DNA of 64,000 bases from Trichomonas vaginalis G3 (lineage: Eukaryota; Parabasalia; Trichomonadida; Trichomonadidae): positions 17,868,392-17,932,391 of the forward strand of contig NC_067203.1 of the NCBI RefSeq assembly GCF_026262505.1. Reading direction: 5' to 3'. The notes beneath the pieces were generated by a model, which was not told the DNA's origin, ran no database searches, and saw only the letters and a program-made list of their open reading frames with translations. Position numbers and translations under genes: made by a program. This document shows positions 41,401-49,973 of this stretch, in pieces. Position 1 is the first letter of the stretch. Each line of letters starts with the position of its first letter.

Positions 41401-44380
41401 ATTTGATTTCTGCTCTGATAATAGAACTTTCGTCTGATCCGATTTCTTCTTCCTCTTCCTCCTCCTCTTCTTCAAGTGGATATGAATATGTTTTGTCGTC
41501 TTTCGGAGGTAAAACAACTTTAGTCTGTGAAACTGATTTATTATCTGCTTCTTGTTCATTAGTTTGAATGATCTGTGGTCTGCTATTAGTAGATAAATGA
41601 TCTTGTTCTGCAAGTTTGTCAATTGGTGACTTAGGAAGTGATTTATTCGATTTGTGTGACTTTGATTCACTTGTTGAATAATATGGATATGATTCGGAAT
41701 CACTGCTGATGTTAATGTCAATTCGACTTGAGTTGTCACCAACTGTTGATGATCTCTGTGAAACTGCTAATGCATTCGTTGGATCTCCACCAAGAGAAAC
41801 ACTATCTTTAGGAGGAATTATCTTAACTGATGAATTTTCTGATTTAACACTAACTTTATCTTTTTCTTTATCATTTTCATTCGAATTAGGGAATATAATT
41901 TGTTCAACATTATTATTAACTTGTTCTTCTTGAGCTTTCTCTTGGACATTTTCTGGAACTTTCTCTTCAACTTTCTCTTCAACTTTTTCTGGTACAACTT
42001 CTTTTTGTTCTGGTTTTTGTTCTTGATTTTCTTGGTTGTTTTCTTTTTCTTTTTCTTCTTCGTTGTCGTTTGTTGTTGTGTCCAAATCAGTTGTGAGAGG
42101 TTGTGTGTTGATTTCTTCTTCTCCTTCAAGAGGTGGAGCAGGAATTGGAACAAAGTTGTTTTTCTTTCGAATCTTGTTCTCTTTGATGATGAATTGAAGC
42201 CAATCTGGTTCTTCAAAAGGTGTTTCTGCTTTTTCATTTGGAACAACATAAACAGAATTGAAATGAACGCATTGTTCATCATTAAAAGAGTTCTTGACTT
42301 TCTCAACAACAGTTTGGTGTAATGATGATTCATAGCACTGTCTTTGTACGTAATCAAAGAAAGCGTATTTATCACGAACAGTACCTTTACGTCTAGAAAC
42401 AGGGAATGTTCCAAGATATCGTTTGTACAAACGCATGTCATTTCCATGATCATTGTAATACTCAGAGCGAACAATGTCATCACCAGGAAGAAGTTTTTCA
42501 GCGCATCTGTTTCTGAACTGAACAATTTCTCGGTCATCTGTTTCCCTTATTTTATAAACATCATTAATTGGAGGAAGAAGTGCAAAAATTGTGTCACGTT
42601 TTAGAAGAACGTTGTCATAAAGTTCGAAAAGATCTTTATGAGTATCTATTGTAGTTCCATCGCAAGATAGCTCTCCAAGTTGTGGTAATCTCATGAGATC
42701 TTTGATATCTTTTGCTTTGAGATTCTGTCCATTAACAGACAAAACAACTAAAGTTGGAATTTTCATGATTCTTTGTATAATTTCTGATCCTAAAGATGTT
42801 TTTGTGTCTGCATCGAAACCAAGACCCCAAAGTGGGATTCCATTAATACTTTGGAAGAATTCATCCAACACTTTAAGAGATTTTGTTGTGAAACAGCGAG
42901 AAATATCAAGATATTTCAGGTTTGGAGAACGAATGAAATAATTGGTCAAATAAGAAATGTTTTGAGGAATAATTGGATTTCCTGACCAATTTAATTCATA
43001 GCATTTATCAGTGAAATGTCCACCATTCTTTTCGAAATATATCTGCCAATCTTTGATAGTTATGTCTGCATCAGTTAAGTCAAGAACGAAAGGAATAGGA
43101 TGCTTGTTTAATGCATCCATGACAAGTTGAAGTGTTCTGTAACTAAACGATGTTCCATTGAAAGAGAAACGTTTGATTGTGCTGCAAAAAACAGGATCAG
43201 GGATATCAGTCATTACACAGTTAGAAAGAGATAGCTGCGTGATGTATTTAAGAGAAAGATTCGAAATCTCAGGTGTTATCTGGATTTTAGGAGACCAAAA
43301 CTCAATGGAAAACTGTGAAAGAAATGTCAGATTTTGTGATGCATTGAAAATTGAAATGTATGCAGCGTTTTTCTCTTTTGGATCTGTTTCTATGTTCTTG
43401 AGAACAAGAATTTCAAGGGCACGGAAGCAGTGGAATGTCTGGAGGATCTTGGAAAGCTCTTTTGCACATTTAAGATTGAGACGACATGAATCAATTACTA
43501 ATTTTTGAAAAGAATTTCTGTAGAACCTGAATTCCATCAAAAATTGGATCAATCGAACAGGATTCTTGAAGCATCTGATGATTGATAAAGAATTGACAAC
43601 GGCATTCTTGATTTTACCGAATCTGCCGACTTCAAAAAACAAATCATCATAATCAATAAGTTCAAGTGAACGAACTGAACGAGAAATCTTCATAATCTGC
43701 TTAAGCATCAAACAAACATTCTGTGGAGCAAAGCTTTGACATACAACTGTGTGAACTGTGCCTTCATGAGCAATGGAATAAGATAATTGTTCTGTATTGA
43801 CTGGTTGAGCAGCAATATTGTCAATATAGAATGTAGTTTTGTTAGAATTTTCGTAAATTTCAAGAGCACATAAGTGTGAGATATCTTTCTTGTCATCATT
43901 TATAATGCATACGTTTTTGTATCGTGACATTGTAAGTTTGTCGTGTCGAGTTACCTTTGGACACTCTGGTTTCTCTCCTTGTGGATATTCTAGCAATGAA
44001 ATTTGATGCGGTAATGATGATCCAAAACAAAAATCTGCAGCAGCCATTAAAAGAGCTTCAACAAGTACGTCAATGTCTTCACTTGCAAATTTAATCGGTC
44101 TTTTCTTGTGAATTCTGAATTCGCGCGTTGTTTCATCAATGTATTCAATTGATTCGATATTTAGAATGAAATAACATTCTCGAAGTGTTGCACCAAAGCC
44201 TAATATTCCATGACGGAAGAAATATAGGCCTCTCCGAGTTGCAACGAGAATGCATGGTTTATCTTTTCCTTTCGAGGATGGTGTAATGGCGTTAATTGCA
44301 CCAATAACACATTTCTTGTGTTCGGGGATCATCTTTTTCACTTTGCTATATGAATTTGTCCGCATATATTCATTCCCCAT
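38474..44380 (-). CDS. CARMIL-like PH/leucine-rich-repeat protein with a very long charged tail
   Basis: A 1,968-residue protein. The N-terminal roughly 120 residues resemble a PH-like fold (CILVATRRGLYFFRHGI... IESIEYIDETTREFRIHKKR). Helical/LRR repeats of RNase-inhibitor/CARMIL type run to about residue 640 (FQKLVIDSCRLNLKCAKELSKIL; ITQLSLSNCVMTDIP; FYELNWSGNPI-like YELNWSGNPIIP; LKYLDISRCF). In animals this layout binds membranes and regulates actin capping protein. The remaining 1,200 or more residues are low-complexity: acidic E/D runs, KTKTRTNTY repeats, an R/N/H/Y block near 1340-1460, and K/E/S-rich repeats. I see no certain capping-protein-binding motif. A role in cortical actin is inferred from the N-terminal architecture only. 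Confidence 0.75.
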   Translation of the reverse strand: MGNEYMRTNSYSKVKKMIPEHKKCVIGAINAITPSSKGKDKPCILVATRRGLYFFRHGILGFGATLRECYFILNIESIEYIDETTREFRIHKKRPIKFASEDIDVLVEALLMAAADFCFGSSLPHQISLLEYPQGEKPECPKVTRHDKLTMSRYKNVCIINDDKKDISHLCALEIYENSNKTTFYIDNIAAQPVNTEQLSYSIAHEGTVHTVVCQSFAPQNVCLMLKQIMKISRSVRSLELIDYDDLFFEVGRFGKIKNAVVNSLSIIRCFKNPVRLIQFLMEFRFYRNSFQKLVIDSCRLNLKCAKELSKILQTFHCFRALEILVLKNIETDPKEKNAAYISIFNASQNLTFLSQFSIEFWSPKIQITPEISNLSLKYITQLSLSNCVMTDIPDPVFCSTIKRFSFNGTSFSYRTLQLVMDALNKHPIPFVLDLTDADITIKDWQIYFEKNGGHFTDKCYELNWSGNPIIPQNISYLTNYFIRSPNLKYLDISRCFTTKSLKVLDEFFQSINGIPLWGLGFDADTKTSLGSEIIQRIMKIPTLVVLSVNGQNLKAKDIKDLMRLPQLGELSCDGTTIDTHKDLFELYDNVLLKRDTIFALLPPINDVYKIRETDDREIVQFRNRCAEKLLPGDDIVRSEYYNDHGNDMRLYKRYLGTFPVSRRKGTVRDKYAFFDYVQRQCYESSLHQTVVEKVKNSFNDEQCVHFNSVYVVPNEKAETPFEEPDWLQFIIKENKIRKKNNFVPIPAPPLEGEEEINTQPLTTDLDTTTNDNEEEKEKENNQENQEQKPEQKEVVPEKVEEKVEEKVPENVQEKAQEEQVNNNVEQIIFPNSNENDKEKDKVSVKSENSSVKIIPPKDSVSLGGDPTNALAVSQRSSTVGDNSSRIDINISSDSESYPYYSTSESKSHKSNKSLPKSPIDKLAEQDHLSTNSRPQIIQTNEQEADNKSVSQTKVVLPPKDDKTYSYPLEEEEEEEEEEIGSDESSIIRAEIKYSQKMSRKLLSTPPKSPFYMRTPRPEPLQEGEFNSDDERELAASVAASEMERDDDLVEIDTPIVSGLIVRPIPVRPGPHDFGSVKSRGLDEGNHDNKDQEKELLALPSIGGIYGRILQQQKQVTITADDNVSSDSDESKFEKSRGRFSSPKFTKKVKEEDNESKNEKTLGEVDAQLPLPRSGIQGNQRFKLFPFEKTRNKKQKVMPSGLVIIPDEILTGSSDTSDSDIVPIFKEQKSPDGKSPRNLRQRKRSTAAASPSNKDEKEDNEVKSRDVNKPEQVDDDNDKKPEEEKQTPKEESKEKTKTNTIDDKELSKTRTKTRTNTYDDDNDQTKTKTRTNTYEYNDRTKSKTKTRTRTHTNTYDDSYDSYSDYEDTNERKMKYKGRRNHRKPNNRRRNHRHHRTYDYSDYDSYPYSDYDSYTDYSDEYDDYSYSEERDRRNRRNKRPNKNRYNRRHNHHRNRRHHTYQSRDYTISKDNKSSSDNESLESLRNVSEVSLHNTYTKTNTKAYTNTNNDGSNNNDSRDMIIVNASSDAEFVTVSTIESGDEVFQFVSVSTTTTTDNEGDAVQWIKAPTLDEEDLHELVTTTETNENKEENNENKDEAKTKTNENTKETKTNSESSEEEEIEEEEEEDFEEEDSEEEEQTRTETATKENEENKEENDSKEKEPEHEKEQANSSDYSISNSKTTTTNEQENDSDKSEESNTKTNEDDEKEENQNDENKEEEKSDSSSSKSEEEKEKERKEENKDKEKKELLSDKSSNSYPEEEEEEDFEEEDDEEEKSETTSSHDESNKPEDENKQNEQEQEENKEEKSETSSSQESIKSEEGKQQKEKEESETSSSSQESIKSEKVNKESSDENKENFKEREISRDQEKDKPKDTSSLSEYFFENNGKKNISILSSVYQRTQKYDEHSSPLFTTERPPSHSVSIIEVSPSFVTTKHDFVSSPVVGFHNNISILDNNEDTKKKHRTRKTKK

Positions 44381-45064
44381 TTACGCGAAATTTTTAGTTG
44401 AAAAAAATTAACTTTAGACGTTTGTGTAGAAAAAAATAGTTTTAAAAAAATCAACAAAAACAACGAATTAGAATCAGTTTCATTGAAGACAATTTATGCA
44501 ATTCCGACCAAGAATCGTTGAGTATTACCTAGCAATAATTGAAATCCAATTTCAATCGAATATTCAATGAAAATAATCGTTATAATCGAATTAGGAATGA
44601 AAATCAGAATGAACGACCTTTACTTGAAATAAAGCACATCATCATACCACCATTTGACCATATTTACTAGATTTTTTTTGCAGTTTTGCAACTGACGTTA
44701 GTAACTCTTAATTTAGATGAAAACAATTTGATGCACGACCAAATGACAAGTAATTTTGAGAATACAGCAGCCTTTTTGTGATTTTTCAAAGTTCGAATTT
44801 TTGAAAAACTATTGATTTTTCAATTTTTCCATACTTATTGTAACAAGATCTAAACCGATACTTAGAAAGCCCTATAAAATTTATAATATATGTTATAACT
44901 TGCTTAAAATTTTATACAATTTTATACTGTGCTACTCTTGTTAATTTAAATAGGGTTGCTAATTTGTATTATCTTTTTGGAAGACCAAAATTCGAAAAAA
45001 AAAATAATAAGTTTTGAATTTTAAATAATAAGTTTAAAAATAATTTTTACAATTATGTATATTC
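44381..45064. other. Intergenic, AT-rich
   Basis: No gene is supported. A-tracts and T-tracts are common, and there is no repeat above chance. Confidence 0.4.
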
Positions 45065-46864
45065 TTAATTTCTAATATATCCTTCTTTAATAGCCATACT
45101 CCTTAAATTCTCTTGTTCGTTAGGTGTAATTCCATCAGCTAAATCAGGCCAAAGAGGTCTTAAATATGGTTTGCAGTCTGTAAAGATTCCAGGATCCTTT
45201 GACTTTTGGAAAGCATTTCTACATAATGAATATAATATTTCTATGCTATATCTATTCCTCTTTGGAGTAGTAATAAGATCAACAGCAGTTCCAATATTGT
45301 TATTACCAATAAATAAAGCATATTTGGATTGTTCATATGGTAGACCCATTTCAGTCATCTGTTTGAGATCTTCTCCGTTGACTGAGCTGTCAACAGCTGC
45401 TTGGAATTTTTGAGAAATTTCCTCAACTTTTGTTTGATTGACTGTCATTGATGAAGAATGTGAAGGAGGTGGAGATGCTTCAGGCTTTTGACCTCTTGCA
45501 ATTTTATCAGCATTGTCGAAAATGTAAGATACTGCTCTACTAATATCATTTCCAACAACACTAATAGCAGCTCTTGCTTGTTCAAGAGTGAATCCCATAT
45601 CTATGATTCCTCTTTCGGTAGCAGTAAGAGATGGTGAATTTGGATTTGATTTTGGACTCGAAATCGGTGAAATATTCTCGACTGGAGGAGTTTGCGGTTC
45701 TGAATCTGATTTAATAAACACTTTGATTGCAATTTCGGATGGTTGGCCCATTTCGTCAAGTTTTTCTCCGACCAATTGATTATCATCAACTTCTGATAAT
45801 GCAATCTTACTAGGAGAGACACGAAGTTCTTCACAAAGCTTATTCTTGACATCTGACCACTTATCGCTCATTGCAACCTTTAATCCTTTAACGAGAGTTA
45901 AATTTGAAGGATTTGAACTGTAAATAAAGTTCACAACCGTGTTTCTATCAGGCAGGGAAAGGTCAACTGTCAATCCATTGTACTTATCAACCGAAGTTTC
46001 TAATGGAATTTCGGTTTGTGACAAATAGAATTTAATCTGATGGTATTTAAATTTCGATGGGTATTTTTCGATTAATAGTTTCGGAATGTCTTTAAACGTG
46101 GATCCGAATTTGCAGGTAATTGGATAATCTTCCATCAAAAGTCTGAAGATTATCGTTGGATCTTCGATGCAGATTGGGTGTACATTCGTATTTATCGCAC
46201 CGACAATGTCATTTGATTGGAGTATTTTCTCATTATGCGATAAAGTAAATTTTGGAACGTTTTCTAACTTTTTAATGCATTTGCGTATTTCGCTAAAAAC
46301 GGAATCGACCGTAGAATTAGTTTGGAACTCCATTTCGTAATTTTGGCCTTCAAAATAAATTTTGTATTTGCTTAATTGCAAATCTTTGCTTTTGATGTCA
46401 CTAACTGATATTTGGTCCAGTTCGCTAATATCTTGGGCTTGGACATTGTCAATTCTTTTACCTTTAAGGATGAATTTTAATAATTTTCCTTGTAATTGTG
46501 GAAATTTGTCGACGACCAAGCTTTGCGTATCATGTAGTGCATATTCAACCGGAACATCTATACCAACAGATATTTTGTCGTATACAAATTTCAAATTTTT
46601 CGTTTTATTCCTTGGTTGAGTAGAAAAAATTGATTCATTAGGTCTATTACATATCAGTATATACGATGGATCGTTTGATTTAAGAATTTCCTTCAAATTA
46701 TTTAAAGATGGAACTATTTCTGCTTTAAATATATAATAGTTATTGTTTTCGAATAATTCATTAGGATTACTAATACTTTCGAAGTAATTTGACGGAAGGA
46801 GTTGAGGAGGATTAGTGGTCTTGTAGATAGTTTTGTTGTTCATAAATTTAAAAAAAAAAGCCAT
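45065..46864 (-). CDS. Multi-ubiquitin-like and UBA-domain protein
   Basis: About 599 residues from the ATG at 46864 (MAFFFKFMNNKT); an in-frame ATG at 46843 is an alternative, and the frame further upstream has no ATG. The N-terminal two-thirds contain about four ubiquitin-like beta-grasp segments (for example QGKLLKFILKGKRIDN; YEMEFQTNSTVDSVFSEIRK; ITCKFGSTFKDIPKLLIEKY; MSDKWSDVKNKLCEELRVSPSKI). A Pro/Ser linker is followed by two UBA domains: GIIDMGFTLEQARAAISVVG and LKQMTEMGLPYEQSKYALFIG. The last roughly 70 residues (KSKDPGIFTDCKPYLRPLWP) are shared with the chimera at 29258. UBL-UBA proteins shuttle ubiquitinated cargo to proteasomes or serve as adaptors. Specific orthology is unclear. 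Confidence 0.75.
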   Translation of the reverse strand: MAFFFKFMNNKTIYKTTNPPQLLPSNYFESISNPNELFENNNYYIFKAEIVPSLNNLKEILKSNDPSYILICNRPNESIFSTQPRNKTKNLKFVYDKISVGIDVPVEYALHDTQSLVVDKFPQLQGKLLKFILKGKRIDNVQAQDISELDQISVSDIKSKDLQLSKYKIYFEGQNYEMEFQTNSTVDSVFSEIRKCIKKLENVPKFTLSHNEKILQSNDIVGAINTNVHPICIEDPTIIFRLLMEDYPITCKFGSTFKDIPKLLIEKYPSKFKYHQIKFYLSQTEIPLETSVDKYNGLTVDLSLPDRNTVVNFIYSSNPSNLTLVKGLKVAMSDKWSDVKNKLCEELRVSPSKIALSEVDDNQLVGEKLDEMGQPSEIAIKVFIKSDSEPQTPPVENISPISSPKSNPNSPSLTATERGIIDMGFTLEQARAAISVVGNDISRAVSYIFDNADKIARGQKPEASPPPSHSSSMTVNQTKVEEISQKFQAAVDSSVNGEDLKQMTEMGLPYEQSKYALFIGNNNIGTAVDLITTPKRNRYSIEILYSLCRNAFQKSKDPGIFTDCKPYLRPLWPDLADGITPNEQENLRSMAIKEGYIRN

Positions 46865-47650
46865 TGATGATTCGCCACTGATTATTTTTCCCACTAAAAA
46901 AATTTTTTGATCAAAATGAATATTTATAAATAGATGATTTCTATATGGGATCTCGATAAATTTTTCGAATATTCAGAAGTTTTGTAAAGTGTCAAATTTT
47001 TTAATAAACGACCGAAAAATAGATTTTGAGAAAGTTCAAAGAAGTAAATTATCCTTAAAGCCAATAATTACTTATCTTAATGCTCTAGAGGATGCATAGT
47101 GTTCTAATGTATCATTAAAGACCATCAATTTTTTTGGGGGCTGATATATTGTGAATTGTTTTGTAAATTTAAGCGGTAACATCTCCCAGAAAATCATTAC
47201 TTCGCTGAAAGAATACAACATCTCCATAGTTTTGAGGAAACATTTTCATAAAATTAGAGCATCTTATAATCTATATTTTGATGAAGTCTGTTGATTTACT
47301 ATCCTATGTATCATGAACCTAAATATGAACATTGACTTCTATCTAACTGGAAATTGTTAAAAATTAATTACTCATAGGAACCAAACACTTTCTTATAGAA
47401 ACAAATATTGATTAATATCATATGATATCATTGGTTATATCTTCTATAATTAACTTCTAAATTCTTGGTGTTTTTTCAAAAGAAAATTTAATTAATTAAT
47501 ATTTTGTTAATTTACTTTCATATGTATTGTTTCATTTCTTATGGATATTCAAAGACACAATGAAATAATGAATGATTTTCATATTTTCCGAGGATTGATT
47601 TTTACAATCCTAATGAAGCTTTTATATATGATTCCACGATGAAATCATTA
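46865..47650. other. Intergenic, AT-rich
   Basis: No gene or notable repeat, up to the target duplication of the transposon. Confidence 0.4.
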
Positions 47651-47657
47651 TTATAAA

Positions 47658-48712
47658 TAAGGGTTTCGTTTTGCGAAAAAAACGTACAATACGCAATTTC
47701 GCTAAAAAAACATTTAGCTAGCAATTTCGACCTTTGACTCCACTCAAGACGTCACTTTTTTAATTTTGCGGTATCATATTTTTGGAAAATCTTTATGAAT
47801 ATTATATAAAAAGTCTCTTTAATATCTATATTTCATATTTTTATCGATTTTTAAAGTTTTTGCGAAAAGTATTCAATTATTTTTGCTATTTGGTCGGGTA
47901 AATGTCAGATTTGCGACATTTTCTGATATGATATTCAGATTCTACGTTGATAATAATGCTTATAGAACCCTCTTGCTATTGTGTCAAAATTGCGAAACCG
48001 ATAGCAAAAATATCTCGCAATATCAAAATTGAGATATTGAGTGAATTATGCATTATAGAGATTAAAAATCTGATTTGTGAAAACATCTCATCAGTTTCTA
48101 GCTAATTCAAAAATCTTTACTATCTTATTCGATTAAAATGAAAAGGGAATAGTTTCATTATGCTTTAAATGACAGCCTTATAATATAATCATAGTTTTCG
48201 CTCAATATGCAGCATTTTTTTTTCGAAATCTATGGTCAATATCCTAAATACTGATTGCTTTGCATTCATATCTCTTACATTTTCTATACCCACATCACTA
48301 TTCATTGCTATTCCTATCTTTTTCATTTTTGTTTGTTTCTCATAATTTCTCAAAAAACATGATAACTTGATATTTGTAAATATCATACTTTATAACGTAA
48401 ATAAGAACTTGACCTATTAAGAAAAGCAGTAATGAAAAGAAAATCTGAAATTCATAAAAATTACAAGCTTCTGATGACAATTAGCTTAATTAAACCAGGT
48501 ACAAGATTATATAATTGTATTTTCTATCCAATTATCCATATAATATCTTATCCAGAAAAAATAACTTGATCAATACCAAATGATTTTTTAACTAGTAAAT
48601 AAAGTATTTTCTTTACACACACATTGTATATCATAGTTTTTTTTTGGTTTCGCAAAACATCCAAAAACAAATATGCTATAAAAGTGACAATTTTAGCAAA
48701 ACGAAACCCTTA
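47658..48712 (-). mobile_element. 1,055-bp non-autonomous DNA transposon, copy 2 (inverted), with 7-bp target duplication
   Basis: It is the reverse complement of copy 1 with few differences, for example a 2-base change in an A-run near 48650. The ends TAAGGG and CCCTTA are flanked by TTATAAA at 47651-47657 and 48713-48719. Having two copies with different flanks and the same element edges fixes both the ends and the 7-bp duplication. Confidence 0.85.
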
Positions 48713-48719
48713 TTATAAA

Positions 48720-49105
48720 TTTCTTGAATCCAAACATACTCTTGTATGGAACCATACTCTCATAAAAGAAATTTCTTAGGAAATCGGTTATTTTCAGAAA
48801 TTCAGAACTATTCAAACTTACTCTCTATTGACAATATATACCATTTATATTTGGAGTATAATTAAATTATTAAGTATTATTTTCAATTCATATTCAAAAT
48901 CGAACTGTCTTGTTTCAATTCTTTTTATTTCGATATTTTGATATGAAACAGAAATCAATAATGTCAACAATATTTTTAATATCAATAAATGTACTAATAA
49001 GCACTCTGTCGTCGATCTTTAACTTATTGAATTTTTTTTACTCAACTTTTGAATTGTTTTTGCCCCATTTCTTCAAATAGCTTCTATTTTTCGTGATTAG
49101 TTCTT
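48720..49105. other. Intergenic upstream of the Myb gene
   Basis: AT-rich with T-tracts near 49031. No gene is seen. Confidence 0.4.
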
Positions 49106-49597
49106 ATGTCTGCAATCGGGAAGCCACATCCAAAGGATAAGTTCACATTAGCTGAGGATGAAAAGCTTAGAATCCTCGTAAATGCTTTAGGTGATGGAAA
49201 TTGGAAGCAAATCAGCGAATACATGATTACAAGAACACCAAGACAATGTAGAGATAAATATAAAAACTATCTAGATCCTCGCATCAACACTGGCCCTTGG
49301 AACAAAGAAGATGACGAAAAACTTCTAAATTTGGTTAGCGCAATTGGGAAAAAATGGTCTCAAATTGCAAGAAACTTTATTGGAAGGACAGATATAAATA
49401 TAAAAAGCAGATATGCCTTATTAATGAGACAAGAAGAAAGAAAAAAACATCAAGATGTTGAACCAGAATTTTATCATGATGGAAAACATTACATTATTAG
49501 AAATGGAAACATTATTGAAGATCCTGTTAAGAACCTTGAAGATGAATTATTTGGGAGCTTCGACTTATCTGATTCCGCTTTTGAATTTGAAGTTTGA
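49106..49597 (+). CDS. Myb R2R3-type DNA-binding protein
   Basis: A 163-residue protein. Two Myb repeats fill residues about 9-110. R2-like: FTLAEDEKLRILVNALGDGN then WKQISEYMITRTPRQCRDKYKNYLDP. R3-like: GPWNKEDDEKLLNLVSAIGK then KWSQIARNFIGRTDINIKSRYALLM. The third tryptophan positions are replaced by Y or A/L, as is usual in protist Myb proteins. The C-terminus is short and acidic (NLEDELFGSFDLSDSAFEFEV), a possible activation segment. Small Myb factors of this kind regulate adhesin genes such as ap65-1 in Trichomonas through MRE sites. The target here is unknown. Confidence 0.9.
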   Translation: MSAIGKPHPKDKFTLAEDEKLRILVNALGDGNWKQISEYMITRTPRQCRDKYKNYLDPRINTGPWNKEDDEKLLNLVSAIGKKWSQIARNFIGRTDINIKSRYALLMRQEERKKHQDVEPEFYHDGKHYIIRNGNIIEDPVKNLEDELFGSFDLSDSAFEFEV

Positions 49598-49973
49598 TGA
49601 AATTGAAACAAATTATATATAAAACCATTGTCATATTCTAGTTATATGATTTGTTTTTCATACCCATTTAACAAAAACATTACTTTTAGCATAACGCTCA
49701 AGCATTATTCCAGACAATTACAATATTTTTGCTTATTTGGTATACTCTACTACAAATTTGCTATTTTTAATTTATTACCCCTTGTGATATACATTTTTTT
49801 TATGTTGAACATTGATTATGTTATTAAATGTTCATTGTTCAACAGAATTACCCATTCTATTATTAAATCAAAAGGATTTTCTATCTTTGAAATTAAAACA
49901 CTAAAAATAAATAAATAAAAATAAATTTTAAATTAAATTTATATTTTATTTATTAAAGTCATACATGAATACT
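49598..49973. other. Intergenic between convergent genes
   Basis: An open frame at 49628-49918 is F/I/Y/K-rich low-complexity and not considered coding. Confidence 0.4.

Noticed and set aside
49628..49918. 96-codon F/I/Y-rich ORF
   Set aside because: Low-complexity translation of AT-rich intergenic DNA with no plausible domain.
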